Below are positions 9,164 through 17,963 of a stretch of DNA of 64,000 nt, in pieces. How positions within the stretch are numbered: position 1 is the first letter of the stretch; every line of letters begins with the position of its first letter. The DNA is from Psychrobacillus faecigallinarum (GTDB lineage: Bacteria > Bacillota > Bacilli > Bacillales_A > Planococcaceae), in NCBI RefSeq assembly GCF_014836595.1, contig NZ_JACSQO010000001.1, positions 496,001 through 560,000 of the forward strand, read 5' to 3'. The notes below the pieces were generated by a model. That model did no database searches. It saw only the letters and a program-made list of their open reading frames with translations, and was not told the origin of the DNA. The translations under genes were made by a program, and so were the position numbers.

Positions 9164-12100
9164 TTGTACTCATCTCCTTTTGAATCTTTTCCGTTATAAC
9201 GTCTGGTTTTTCTACTTTAATCACTCGAACCTTTTGCTCCGGATCCTGAGGGTCAAATTGACATACACTTTTGTATGAGCAGTATTGGCATGGCATCTTG
9301 TCCTTCATGACATATGGATAAACTCGAGTGTCTCCCGCATTCATACCGTTACCGGCCTGTTCATGTTTTTTACGGACAAAGGATTGTAAAAGTTTCATTT
9401 GTTCTGGTTCAACTACTTTAGAGGAGGATTTAGAAAGATTCCCATCCTTGTTCATGCGAACCGGTATCACTTTTGAAAATCCATCTATTTGCTCGTCCAT
9501 TTCCATAACTACCTCCGGATCATCCAAAAGCAAGCCATTCATCTTATATGACTTATAAATAGCGTCCTGTAGCTCTGTGTCTTCAAGTTCCTTCTGGCTT
9601 TGAATAAATGGATTATGCATATGCACGTATAACACACCTGCTGGTTCAGCTTCCTCTTGCAACCAAATTTTTGCATTTTCTACTGCTACATCTAAATAGG
9701 TTAAAAGCTGAAGTGATATACCATGATATACTTCATTCAAATCAATGCCTTTCTTAGATGACTTGTAATCTATAATTCGCATGAACATATTGCCATTCAC
9801 GTTTGCAGCGTCGACCCTGTCAATTCTTCCTCGTAACTGCATTTTACGGCGATTTTTTAATGGAATTTCCATAGGTGGTAATATCTCACCTGGACCAAAT
9901 CCAGCTTCAATGGCAATGGGCACGAAGCCAGATACTTGTGAATGTCTGCTTAATGCCACTAAGGTATTGCCTACTATCTGCTCTAATTTTCGTTGAATGT
10001 AACGATATCTATTTGTACTTAACAAGAGCTGATGTACAAATACCGGAACTATATGGTCTACAGCCTTCTTTGCAAGCTGCATGCACTCTGCTTTAGTTAG
10101 CTGGCCCCACGTTAAATTTAAGCGTGATGTCTCGTCAGATATCCACTTCATAGCAGCATGGAATAAGTCGCCCATAGCTGGTGCCTCCAAGCGATACTCT
10201 GCTCGCTCCTCCAACTTTAGTCCGTAGCCTGCGAAATGAGCGAAAGGACAGCTATAATACTTTTCAACACGCGAAACGCTTGAATTGATAGTTTCACCGT
10301 ATAACGCAGCAGTTATATCCTGAGACAATAGCTCGGTTTTGTTTCCACGAAGCATCGGTCTAATAATTCGCTTTAAGAGTGTGGACCAGTATGGGTCCTC
10401 CATATAATACTGATACACTGCCTGCCATGCATCCGCCAACTCACCGGTTTGTAAAGCCTGACGGAGCTGCATCGACAAATACGCCAGAGTTGTTCTAGGA
10501 TGACTAATTAATGTGATATCAAAGCTCGGATCTTTAATATCAGAAGGATCGATTACAGCTAATTCCAATGGAACACCATCTACTAACTGTTGAAGCTTGC
10601 TAATATACATAGAAGGCAGCTGAGCCTTTCCTTCACTATCAGCAATAGCATAAGATACATACAAATAATGAGAAGGAGTCGCAAAAGCTTTATACGTCAA
10701 ATAATTTTCATCGAGCAATCTTATCCGAGAGGTCGGCGCTAGCTCAAAGCCTACTTTAGAAAACCACTCCCGCTCAGTATCGGAAAGCAACCCCTCATGA
10801 TCTATTCTTTTTGGGAACACACCATCGTTTACACCAACTACAAATACAGCTTTTATATTTGTCAGGCGTGCAGTATCTACGTTTCCTACGATTACCTGAT
10901 CTATTGTAGGAGGAATTCGAGAAAAGGTCAGCTGGTCATAGCCTTCATCGAGGATTTTCATCGTTTCCTCTAGTGACATTTCTTTCTCCCCAAACATTAA
11001 AACAAACTGGTCAAGCACATCGACCCAATCGTTCCATGCCTGGTCATGCTCTGTAGCCAACAGTAGCTGTCCGCTCTCCTCCTCCGCTTTTTTGAGACTC
11101 TGCAATTTTTCATAAACCTGCAAGGATTCCATAAAGGTATAGAGTGCAGTGGCTATTTCTTTTCCTGTACTGCATTCGCCTAAGGAATCAGCCAGCTTCT
11201 TAATAGGTTGAATGAGAACATCTCTTACTGCATGGATCTCCGCTTGTATACTCAGTTCTTCATCAGTCTGGACTTTCGAATAAAACTCCAATCCACGATA
11301 CTTTTTATAAGTCCATCTTCGTTCATCAAACCAACGATCGCCGTATATACCAAATGACAAAACAAAATTTTCTAAGCGATCCGCACGTTCCCTCCACATC
11401 GTTTTAGGCGCATCTAGCGGAAAAAAGAGATCAGTCTTAATAGCCCGGAACATGGGTTCATATTTCCAATCCGTTCGAATAATCTCTAAAACTGTTCTAC
11501 TAAGCTCGATGAGAGGATGATGTAGCATGGATTTCTTTTTACTTATGAAAAATGGAATTTCATATTGCGGAAAAGTTGTCTCAATTAGTCCCTCATAGTT
11601 TTCTGCATCACGATGCAATATAGCAATCTCGTTATATCTAACGCTTTTAAACTGAGCTAAGTCTCTGATATGTCTAGCTACCGCATGAATTTCTGCACGT
11701 TTATTCATCGCCTCTGTAAGCCTTAAAGCTCCTTTAGAGACAATTTCTGTTGGTGGCAATTGATCAAAGTTTGCTTCGATATGAGCTAGCTCCGCAGCAA
11801 CAAACCTTCTTTGCTCGCTAAAATGAACTGTGTTCTCAACTTCTACATCCACCGACTGAGCCATCTCTATTAATCTACCTGCTGTATTGGCAGGCTGAAA
11901 GAACAAGGATTGCTCATCATAAGCATCAGACAGGCTCTCTAGTGGAAAAGCGATAGAAATTCTTCTTGCTTTCTTCATCAACGCTTGAATTATTTCAAGC
12001 TCTCTTGGTGTAAAAGAGGTAAAACCATCAATATAAATTTCAGCAGTTTCTAGTAAATACGAGTCTTCTATCTTATTGGCAAGCAGAGTTAAATATCCCT

Positions 12101-12644
12101 CTCCATCTACATAGCTCGTTCCTAGCTTCTGCTCTATTAAATCTAACATCATCATGATGTCAGATGATTTGTCTAACAATGTTTGAGGCGCATCTACAGC
12201 CCTTAAGTCAGTAACTGCATTGCTCATCGAAGAATAATCTAAGCAATACCGACTAAACTCCTTTAGTAAAACCTCTATTTGATCTGTGAATCCTCGTTTA
12301 GTAGAGGCACGCTTAAATAAAGTGAATTCCTCTTTATTTTCCTCTAGCAAGCTACGGATGAGCATTCGATAACCGAAACCGCTAATCTCTTCTTTTGCGA
12401 TTCCCCCTGTTTCCTGAAGGACACGCCAGGCAAGACGTTTAAAGGTGGTCACTTGAGCACGGATGATTCCGCTTAACCCTGAGTCTGCAGCCAAGTCATA
12501 TTCACTGGAAAAAGACATTTGGTCAGGAACTATATAAAAAATAGGGTCTCCAATCGGAGCCGCTTTTACTGTTTGGACGATTTCTTCCTGCATAAATTTT
12601 GTTTTACCAGAGCCCGATCGACCACTAATAATTCGTAATGACAA
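9150..12644 (-). CDS. addB: ATP-dependent deoxyribonuclease subunit B (AddB)
   Basis: A 1164-residue AddB. It has its own Walker A, GRSGSGKT at residues 8-15, an inactive-helicase middle used for Chi reading in this family, and a C-terminal nuclease domain with RGRIDRVD...IIDYKSSKKG. The four iron-sulphur cysteines are present: one in YYSCPFAHF and three in CQYCSYKSVCQF. The start is TTG, supported by AAGGAG about 10 bases upstream. The upstream sip gene ends in a strong terminator, so addB must have its own promoter, which I could not place with confidence. Confidence 0.97.
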   Translation of the reverse strand: MSLRIISGRSGSGKTKFMQEEIVQTVKAAPIGDPIFYIVPDQMSFSSEYDLAADSGLSGIIRAQVTTFKRLAWRVLQETGGIAKEEISGFGYRMLIRSLLEENKEEFTLFKRASTKRGFTDQIEVLLKEFSRYCLDYSSMSNAVTDLRAVDAPQTLLDKSSDIMMMLDLIEQKLGTSYVDGEGYLTLLANKIEDSYLLETAEIYIDGFTSFTPRELEIIQALMKKARRISIAFPLESLSDAYDEQSLFFQPANTAGRLIEMAQSVDVEVENTVHFSEQRRFVAAELAHIEANFDQLPPTEIVSKGALRLTEAMNKRAEIHAVARHIRDLAQFKSVRYNEIAILHRDAENYEGLIETTFPQYEIPFFISKKKSMLHHPLIELSRTVLEIIRTDWKYEPMFRAIKTDLFFPLDAPKTMWRERADRLENFVLSFGIYGDRWFDERRWTYKKYRGLEFYSKVQTDEELSIQAEIHAVRDVLIQPIKKLADSLGECSTGKEIATALYTFMESLQVYEKLQSLKKAEEESGQLLLATEHDQAWNDWVDVLDQFVLMFGEKEMSLEETMKILDEGYDQLTFSRIPPTIDQVIVGNVDTARLTNIKAVFVVGVNDGVFPKRIDHEGLLSDTEREWFSKVGFELAPTSRIRLLDENYLTYKAFATPSHYLYVSYAIADSEGKAQLPSMYISKLQQLVDGVPLELAVIDPSDIKDPSFDITLISHPRTTLAYLSMQLRQALQTGELADAWQAVYQYYMEDPYWSTLLKRIIRPMLRGNKTELLSQDITAALYGETINSSVSRVEKYYSCPFAHFAGYGLKLEERAEYRLEAPAMGDLFHAAMKWISDETSRLNLTWGQLTKAECMQLAKKAVDHIVPVFVHQLLLSTNRYRYIQRKLEQIVGNTLVALSRHSQVSGFVPIAIEAGFGPGEILPPMEIPLKNRRKMQLRGRIDRVDAANVNGNMFMRIIDYKSSKKGIDLNEVYHGISLQLLTYLDVAVENAKIWLQEEAEPAGVLYVHMHNPFIQSQKELEDTELQDAIYKSYKMNGLLLDDPEVVMEMDEQIDGFSKVIPVRMNKDGNLSKSSSKVVEPEQMKLLQSFVRKKHEQAGNGMNAGDTRVYPYVMKDKMPCQYCSYKSVCQFDPQDPEQKVRVIKVEKPDVITEKIQKEMSTNEDS

Positions 12645-12664
12645 GCTAAACTAGCTCCTTTCAT

Positions 12665-12731
12665 AAAAAAACCGAATAATTCCCTACTCTCATTGTACAA
12701 AACATAATCGAGTGAGGGAAATTATTCGGAT
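12665..12731 (-). terminator. Terminator of the signal peptidase gene, overlapping its stop codon
   Basis: A long stem pairs CCGAATAATTCCCT (12672-12685) with AGGGAAATTATTCGG (12715-12729); the A run at 12665-12671 is the U tract. The TAA stop of the signal peptidase gene (12722-12724) lies inside the stem. The loop region also holds an inner ACTC/GAGT pairing. Confidence 0.85.
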
Positions 12732-13270
12732 GAAAAATTAAACGTGGCATCAGCTATTGGAAGATACTTCATCTTTACTTCACCAATAACTTCATCTTTA
12801 TCTATAAAATGAAAATAGCGGCTATCGAGACTGGCCATTCTATTGTCCCCGAGTACAAATAGTTTACCTTTGGGTACAGTTTTATAACCCGTTAAATCAT
12901 ATAATTCAAAGTCTTCTGTAAAATGCTCGTCTGGATTATTATATGCGATGTTACCCTTTAAAAAAGGCTCATCTACCTTTTTTCCGTTTACGAATAGTTC
13001 ATCATTTTCATATTTAATCGTATCTCCAGGTACACCAATGACACGTTTGACGAAATCTTCTTCGCCATTGTTAAAAATAATTATGTCCATGCGGTTAATC
13101 GGTGAAATCTTACTAATTAGGACCCTGTCTTGATCTGAAAGCGTAGGCATCATTGACTTACCACTAACTTCATAATTAGTTACAATAAACAGTCGAACTA
13201 CGAGTACTATAGCTACAGCAATTGTTATGGCAATTACCCATTCAATTGTCTCCTGCTTTAATTTACTCAA
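12722..13270 (-). CDS. sipS: Type I signal peptidase
   Basis: 182 residues: a short cytoplasmic start, one transmembrane helix (about 11-30) and an outside catalytic domain. Catalytic Ser39 sits in SGKSMMPTL, catalytic Lys75 in VKRVIGVPGD, and the last conserved box is LGDNRMASLDSR. The enzyme removes signal peptides from Sec/Tat-exported proteins. A longer reading frame begins at 13321, but I choose the TTG at 13270: GAGGAG lies about 6 bases before it, and the start overlaps the end of the TVP38 gene by 8 bases, a coupled arrangement. The exact paralogue (SipS, SipT, SipV...) is uncertain; beside yhjE the B. subtilis counterpart is sipV. Confidence 0.9.
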   Translation of the reverse strand: MSKLKQETIEWVIAITIAVAIVLVVRLFIVTNYEVSGKSMMPTLSDQDRVLISKISPINRMDIIIFNNGEEDFVKRVIGVPGDTIKYENDELFVNGKKVDEPFLKGNIAYNNPDEHFTEDFELYDLTGYKTVPKGKLFVLGDNRMASLDSRYFHFIDKDEVIGEVKMKYLPIADATFNFSSE

Positions 13271-13904
13271 ATGTCTCTCCTCTTTTTCTCTTTCTTTTGG
13301 CCTTGATGCCTCTAAAATCATCTTCTACTTTCTTTTCAATTCTTTTTTCCACTCGCTTTCCAATGAACCATAATATTGCAATGACAATTACAACTATTGC
13401 TGTTCGAATTGGTTGGGTCACAAGTGCTTTAAGGTCAGACCCGATAAAGCTCACAACAAAAATCATGATCAGTTTACCGGATGCTACCGTCCATAAATAT
13501 GTATGCTTTTTAATATTTGACAACCCAGCTACTATATTTACCAAGGCAGAAGGAGTGAAAGGAAAACATATCAATAAGAATAGTGGACCAAAACCATTTC
13601 TCTCTACCCATAATATTAATTTTTGTATTCTTTCATGCCTAGTTATAAAACCTAATACGCGTGCTCGTCCATATTTTCTAATGACTAAGAATACTGTATA
13701 AGCTCCAACGAAGGAACCAACCCACGATATTAAAAAACCAAATAACAACCCATAGGCTGCTACGTTTGCCACAATAAACACCACTAGAGGTAAAAATGGT
13801 AAAAAAGCTTCTAAAAAGGGCAGTAGGATACCAAATATCGGTCCGAGCGCCCGATAGTCATGCGTTAAATTAGTGAGTGTGTCTAAAGAAAACCAATCTG
13901 GCAT
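13263..13904 (-). CDS. yhjE: TVP38/TMEM64 family membrane protein, YhjE-like
   Basis: A 213-residue protein with about five hydrophobic helices and the VTT/DedA-type core (ILLPFLEAFLPFLP, then FGFLISWVGSFVGAYTVFLVIRKYG, then FPFTPSALVNIVAG). The C-terminus is a highly charged tail ending in KRKRKRG. The family is related to lipid scramblases and DedA transporters; a precise role here is not established. It is the first gene of a two-gene unit with signal peptidase I, as yhjE-sipV is in B. subtilis. Confidence 0.8.
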   Translation of the reverse strand: MPDWFSLDTLTNLTHDYRALGPIFGILLPFLEAFLPFLPLVVFIVANVAAYGLLFGFLISWVGSFVGAYTVFLVIRKYGRARVLGFITRHERIQKLILWVERNGFGPLFLLICFPFTPSALVNIVAGLSNIKKHTYLWTVASGKLIMIFVVSFIGSDLKALVTQPIRTAIVVIVIAILWFIGKRVEKRIEKKVEDDFRGIKAKRKRKRGETFE

Positions 13905-14014
13905 ATTACTCTCCTCCGCCTATGTATATTTGTACTTTTCCCTTTTATTTTATACATAAAACTATTTTCTTATAGTATAATTTTTTCATTATGTAAAAAG
14001 GATGTGAATATTTT

Positions 14015-14719
14015 GTGAATAAGCATTTTGTAAATGGACTCCGAGATGGATCAAGCATCGCTATCGGATATTTTCCTGTTGCACTAACCTTCGGGCTTTT
14101 GGCAAAAACGTCTGGATTATCTCTGTTAGAGGCAACTGCCATGAGCCTCTTTGTATATGCGGGAGCAGCTCAATACATGTCTTTGACTCTTATCACAAAA
14201 TCGGTAGATCCGATTTTAATTGTGTTAAATACTTTTGTTGTAAACATTCGTCACTTCCTTATGACGGCATCATTGAATGGAAAGATGCAAAGTGAAAAAA
14301 GATGGATCAAAGGAATTTATGCTTTTGGAATTACAGATGAAGCCTTCTCTGTTCTTGCTACTAAGAAAGAAGACAAGATTCCAACCCCCTTCGCATTTGG
14401 TGTTGTCGTTATTGCTTATACTAGTTGGGTTGTTTTCACTGCGATAGGTCATGTTATCGGGGCAAATCTTCCTGCTTTCCTTCAAGCGGCTATGGCCATC
14501 GCTTTATATGCAATGTTCATCGGTCTATTGGTCCCATCTATGAAGGGTAACCGAAAAGTTGTTATGTTAGCCCTAATAGCCGCGCTAATTAATGCTTTTT
14601 TTTATTGGACTAGCTTGCTATCGACTGGATGGTCCATTTTGGTTGCGACTCTTGCTTCTTCTATCATAGTTGAAATCGTTTATGCAAGAAAACAAAAAAG
14701 TTTGCCGAAAGGAGTTTAA
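14015..14719 (+). CDS. azlC: AzlC family branched-chain amino acid exporter, large subunit
   Basis: A 234-residue integral membrane protein with the AzlC opening GSSIAIGYFPVALTFGLLAK and the conserved YAGAAQYMSLTLI and NIRHFLMTASL stretches. AzlC with AzlD exports branched-chain amino acids (and the analogue 4-azaleucine in B. subtilis). The start is GTG with AAAAGGA about 12 bases upstream; the other in-frame options are poor. AzlD follows after three bases. Confidence 0.88.
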   Translation: MNKHFVNGLRDGSSIAIGYFPVALTFGLLAKTSGLSLLEATAMSLFVYAGAAQYMSLTLITKSVDPILIVLNTFVVNIRHFLMTASLNGKMQSEKRWIKGIYAFGITDEAFSVLATKKEDKIPTPFAFGVVVIAYTSWVVFTAIGHVIGANLPAFLQAAMAIALYAMFIGLLVPSMKGNRKVVMLALIAALINAFFYWTSLLSTGWSILVATLASSIIVEIVYARKQKSLPKGV

Positions 14720-14722
14720 TGA

Positions 14723-15031
14723 ATGAGTGATTGGTATTGGTGGATGCTTCTTGGTATGGCAATTGTGACTTATATCCCTCGGGCGTTCCCTTTAACCTTC
14801 TTGGAAGGTAAGGAGCTTCCTCCTGTTATCTCTGGTGTTTTACGTAATATCCCCTATGCTGTTTTAGGAGCATTGATATTTCCTGCTGTTATATACATAC
14901 AAGAAGGCAATATATTATTTGGTGTCTTTGGTTCTATTGTTGCCTTTGCGCTTGCTTTTTTGTTTCAAAACGTAATGATTGTCGTCTTAGGCACTATAGG
15001 ATTTTTAGCCATTTATAGTTTATTATTTTAA
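14723..15031 (+). CDS. azlD: AzlD family branched-chain amino acid exporter, small subunit
   Basis: 102 residues, three to four hydrophobic helices, with the AzlD signature AIVTYIPRAFPLTFL and SGVLRNIPYAVLGALIFPAV. It is the small partner of AzlC. ATG start; AAAGGAG is located within the last codons of azlC, so the pair is translationally linked. No clear terminator follows before the methionine promoter. Confidence 0.88.
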   Translation: MSDWYWWMLLGMAIVTYIPRAFPLTFLEGKELPPVISGVLRNIPYAVLGALIFPAVIYIQEGNILFGVFGSIVAFALAFLFQNVMIVVLGTIGFLAIYSLLF

Positions 15032-15062
15032 TAGTCTGAATTATTTTACTTTTTAAATATAC

Positions 15063-15091
15063 TTGACTACTAGGTTTTGATTGTTTAAAGT
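15063..15091 (+). promoter_or_regulatory. Candidate sigma-A promoter of the met operon
   Basis: TTGACT (15063-15068), a 17-base spacer, then TAAAGT (15086-15091). The -35 is near perfect and the -10 matches four of six. It would start RNA about 30 bases before the S-box aptamer. Confidence 0.55.
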
Positions 15092-15129
15092 TGAAAACAA
15101 TTCTTACAACAATTAAATAGCACATCACT

Positions 15130-15235
15130 TTCTTATCTAGAGAAACCGAGGGATCAGGCCCTATGACGTTTCGGCAACAGGTTCATTTGAATACTGTGCC
15201 AACTCCTGCAAGCGTAATGCTTGAAAGATGAGAAA
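15130..15235 (+). ncRNA. SAM-I riboswitch (S-box)
   Basis: The aptamer signature is clear: TCTTATCTAGAGAAACCGAG, GGGATCAGGCCCTATGACG, then TTTCGGCAAC, with the P1 arms TTCTTATCT and AGATGAGAA at its ends. S-box RNAs bind S-adenosylmethionine and switch transcription off when methionine is plentiful. An intrinsic terminator follows at 15259-15314, so this copy acts by premature termination ahead of the methionine transporter. Confidence 0.95.
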
Positions 15236-15258
15236 AGTTGGTTTTTCGTATATTTTGA

Positions 15259-15314
15259 AGAGCTTTCTTTTTCTTATCGTTTATTAGATAAGAAAATGGA
15301 AGCTCTTTTTTCTC
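15259..15314 (+). terminator. S-box expression-platform terminator
   Basis: AGAGCTT (15260-15266) pairs with AAGCTCT (15300-15306), extended by TTTTCTTATC against GATAAGAAAA, followed by a T run. Formation should be favoured when SAM is bound. Confidence 0.88.
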
Positions 15315-15381
15315 GTGATAGAAAGGTAGATGACTATCATTTGTCTGTAACGAATGATGATGCCTAAGGAGGTTGTTATTA

Positions 15382-16407
15382 ATGATTGAGTTTAAAAATG
15401 TTTCCAAGACTTTTCGTCTTGGCAAACGGGAGGTGCATGCCGTTAAAAATGTCTCTCTAAAAGTTAATGCAGGAGAAATATTTGGCATGATTGGGTTTAG
15501 TGGAGCTGGGAAAAGTACACTCCTTAGATTAGTGAATATGTTGGAACGCCCATCTAAGGGATCCGTATTTATTCAGGACATTGATGTAAATTCTTTGTCT
15601 TCAAAAGAACTACGAACTAGAAGAAGAAATATCGGCATGATTTTTCAAAACTTTAACCTATTCCATTCTCGTTCAGTTGCTGGTAATATCGCTTACCCAT
15701 TAAAGCTTGCTGGTCTTAGTAAAAGTGAAATTAATACACGTGTAAATGAGCTGTTAAGTTTTGTAGGCCTCTCTGACAAGGCAAAGGATTATCCAAGTCA
15801 GCTATCCGGGGGACAAAAGCAAAGAGTAGGAATAGCTCGTGCACTAGCAACATCCCCAGATATTTTAATTTGTGATGAAGCGACCTCTGCTTTAGATCCA
15901 GAAACTACTGGTGAAATACTTAGACTTCTAAAAAAGGTCAATAAAGAATTTGGTATAACCATTTTATTGATTACTCATGAAATGCACGTTATCCAGTCCA
16001 TTTGCCAAAGAGTAGCAGTAATGGAGGACGGTGTGGTTATTGAATCGGGAGATGTGTTCGATGTCTTTACCGAACCACAGCACCTTACCTCACAGCGTTT
16101 TATCCAATCAGTACAGCAGGACCTTCCCTCCCCAAGGATATTAGAGGAATGGCGTGCTCGAGGCGGCAATGGCTTCTACCGAGTGATTTTTAAAGGTGAG
16201 ATCACTAACGAAGCGGTTTTATCGCATATAACTCAGAAGCACAAAGTTCATTTTAATATTGTATACGGCTCTATACGCGAATTGCAGGAAAGACTGTTTG
16301 GAGACTTAGTTATCTCGTTCGAAGGTGATCCAGTCGCTATTCAACATGCGATTGCAGAATTAGAAACTATTGTGGATATAAAGGAGGTGGCAAAGCATGA
16401 AGGTTGA
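15382..16407 (+). CDS. metN: Methionine ABC transporter ATP-binding protein
   Basis: 341 residues. Walker A GFSGAGKST, signature LSGGQKQRVGIARAL, Walker B ILICDEATSAL, and a C-terminal NIL (ACT-like) domain from about 265 that senses methionine in this family. Start is the ATG at 15382, nine bases after AAGGAGG; an in-frame TTG at 15373 touches the ribosome site and is unlikely. It is the first gene after the SAM riboswitch and overlaps metI by 11 bases. Confidence 0.95.
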   Translation: MIEFKNVSKTFRLGKREVHAVKNVSLKVNAGEIFGMIGFSGAGKSTLLRLVNMLERPSKGSVFIQDIDVNSLSSKELRTRRRNIGMIFQNFNLFHSRSVAGNIAYPLKLAGLSKSEINTRVNELLSFVGLSDKAKDYPSQLSGGQKQRVGIARALATSPDILICDEATSALDPETTGEILRLLKKVNKEFGITILLITHEMHVIQSICQRVAVMEDGVVIESGDVFDVFTEPQHLTSQRFIQSVQQDLPSPRILEEWRARGGNGFYRVIFKGEITNEAVLSHITQKHKVHFNIVYGSIRELQERLFGDLVISFEGDPVAIQHAIAELETIVDIKEVAKHEG

Positions 16408-17059
16408 TTGGAGTACTTTTTGGCCAAGAATTGTGGAGTCGACAGGCGAAACAATCATAATGGTAATCGCCACCCTTATATTCGGCTCTATTTTAGGAAT
16501 AACTATTGGATTACTGTTGTTTGTCACTCGTGAAAGGAACATATTAGAAAATAAATTAGTTTTTCAAGTTTTAAATATTTTGATCAATATCATACGTCCG
16601 ATACCTTTCATTATTTTTTTAGTAGCTATTTCACAGCTTACAAGATTAGTAATGGGAACAACAATAGGTACAGCAGCTGCAATTTTCCCCATGACAATTG
16701 TTGCTAGTTTTTCGATTGCTAGAGTAGTTGAAAACAACTTAGTTAGTATAGATCCGGGTGTTATTGAAGCAGCGCAAGCAATGGGAGCAAGTCCCTTACG
16801 CATTATATTTACGGTATTAATCCCTGAAGCTTTAGGGCCTCTTATCCTAGGATTAACCTTTATAACTGTTAGCTTAATAGACTTTTCAGCAGTGGCAGGA
16901 ACTGTTGGTGGTGGTGGTCTCGGTCATATTGCTATGACATACGGCTATCAACGTTTTGACGGGAGCGTAATGCTTGTAACAGTCGTTATTCTCATTATTC
17001 TTGTTCAGCTTGCCCAATGGTTAGGAAATGCTTTGTCAAAAAAATTCATGAGAAGATAA
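16397..17059 (+). CDS. metI: Methionine ABC transporter permease (MetI/MetP)
   Basis: 220 residues with five transmembrane helices. The permease EAA loop that docks on the ATPase is visible as EAAQAMGASPLRIIFTVLIPEALG (about 134-157). ATG start with AAGGAGGTGG inside the end of metN. Called metP in B. subtilis. Part of the SAM-controlled methionine uptake operon. Confidence 0.95.
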   Translation: MKVDWSTFWPRIVESTGETIIMVIATLIFGSILGITIGLLLFVTRERNILENKLVFQVLNILINIIRPIPFIIFLVAISQLTRLVMGTTIGTAAAIFPMTIVASFSIARVVENNLVSIDPGVIEAAQAMGASPLRIIFTVLIPEALGPLILGLTFITVSLIDFSAVAGTVGGGGLGHIAMTYGYQRFDGSVMLVTVVILIILVQLAQWLGNALSKKFMRR

Positions 17060-17071
17060 GGAGAGATTTTG

Positions 17072-17935
17072 ATGAAAAAATTTAGTTTATTATTTTTCGC
17101 TCTAATAACTGCTTTAATACTGGCGGCTTGTGGTGACTCATCCGCTGCTACAGATAAAGATACAGTTAAAGTGAAAATTGGTGTAAATGGTTCAGACGGC
17201 ATTCAATGGCCAATTTTACAAGAGAAAGCTGCTAAGGAAGGCATTGAAATTGAGCTAGTAGAATTTGCAGATTATACATTACCGAATAATGCATTGGCTC
17301 AAGGAGATATCGATTTAAATGCTTTCCAACACTTATCCTTCCTATCCCAATACGTGAAGGAAAGTGGCAATGATATTGTTCCAATCGGCTCTACAATGTT
17401 TGCACCTTTAGGAGTTTATTCGGAAAAAATCAAAGACATAAACGAAATAAAAAAAGGAGATAAAATTGCTATCCCAGATGACCCTGCTAACCAAGCGCGT
17501 GCTCTTCGTCTTTTAGAGTCTGCAAAGCTAATCACACTATCAGATGATTTTGGGCTATTCGGAGATCCCACTGGTATTGTAGAAAACCCACTAAATTTAG
17601 ATATCATTCCAATGGTTGCTCAACAAACTCCACGAGTATTACCGGACGTTGCTGCCTCCATTATCAATAATGGCGTTGCCGGCCAGGCTGGGTTTTCCCC
17701 TGGAGAAGATCCTATTTATAGAGAGGCTGGAGAAGATGAATCTATCTATCCTTACGTTAACTTAATAGCAGCTCGCGGAGAAGACAAAGACAACGAAGCC
17801 TATCTTCGCATCGTCGAACTTTATCAAGAGGAAGACATTCAAAAAGCAATCTCTGAGGACACGAAGGGTGGCTCATCTCTAGTAATTTTAACTCAGGAAC
17901 AACTAGATGAGACATTTGAAAATCTATTGAAATAA
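17072..17935 (+). CDS. metQ: Methionine-binding lipoprotein MetQ
   Basis: 287 residues. The lipobox LAAC puts the lipidated Cys at residue 20; after it comes a NlpA/MetQ-type binding domain (IGVNGSDGIQWPILQEKA, and DLNAFQHLSFL). It delivers D/L-methionine to MetNI at the outer face of the membrane. ATG at 17072 chosen: AAGGAGA lies about 8 bases upstream; a TTG just before it is not needed. Confidence 0.95.
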   Translation: MKKFSLLFFALITALILAACGDSSAATDKDTVKVKIGVNGSDGIQWPILQEKAAKEGIEIELVEFADYTLPNNALAQGDIDLNAFQHLSFLSQYVKESGNDIVPIGSTMFAPLGVYSEKIKDINEIKKGDKIAIPDDPANQARALRLLESAKLITLSDDFGLFGDPTGIVENPLNLDIIPMVAQQTPRVLPDVAASIINNGVAGQAGFSPGEDPIYREAGEDESIYPYVNLIAARGEDKDNEAYLRIVELYQEEDIQKAISEDTKGGSSLVILTQEQLDETFENLLK

Positions 17936-17963
17936 ATAAATGAAAATATAAGGAGGAAAAAAG

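Noticed and set aside
5697..9278. Several plus-strand open frames of 60-125 codons opposite addA and addB
   Set aside because: They lie wholly in real, conserved genes on the other strand, have Ser-rich compositions typical of antisense frames and no ribosome sites.
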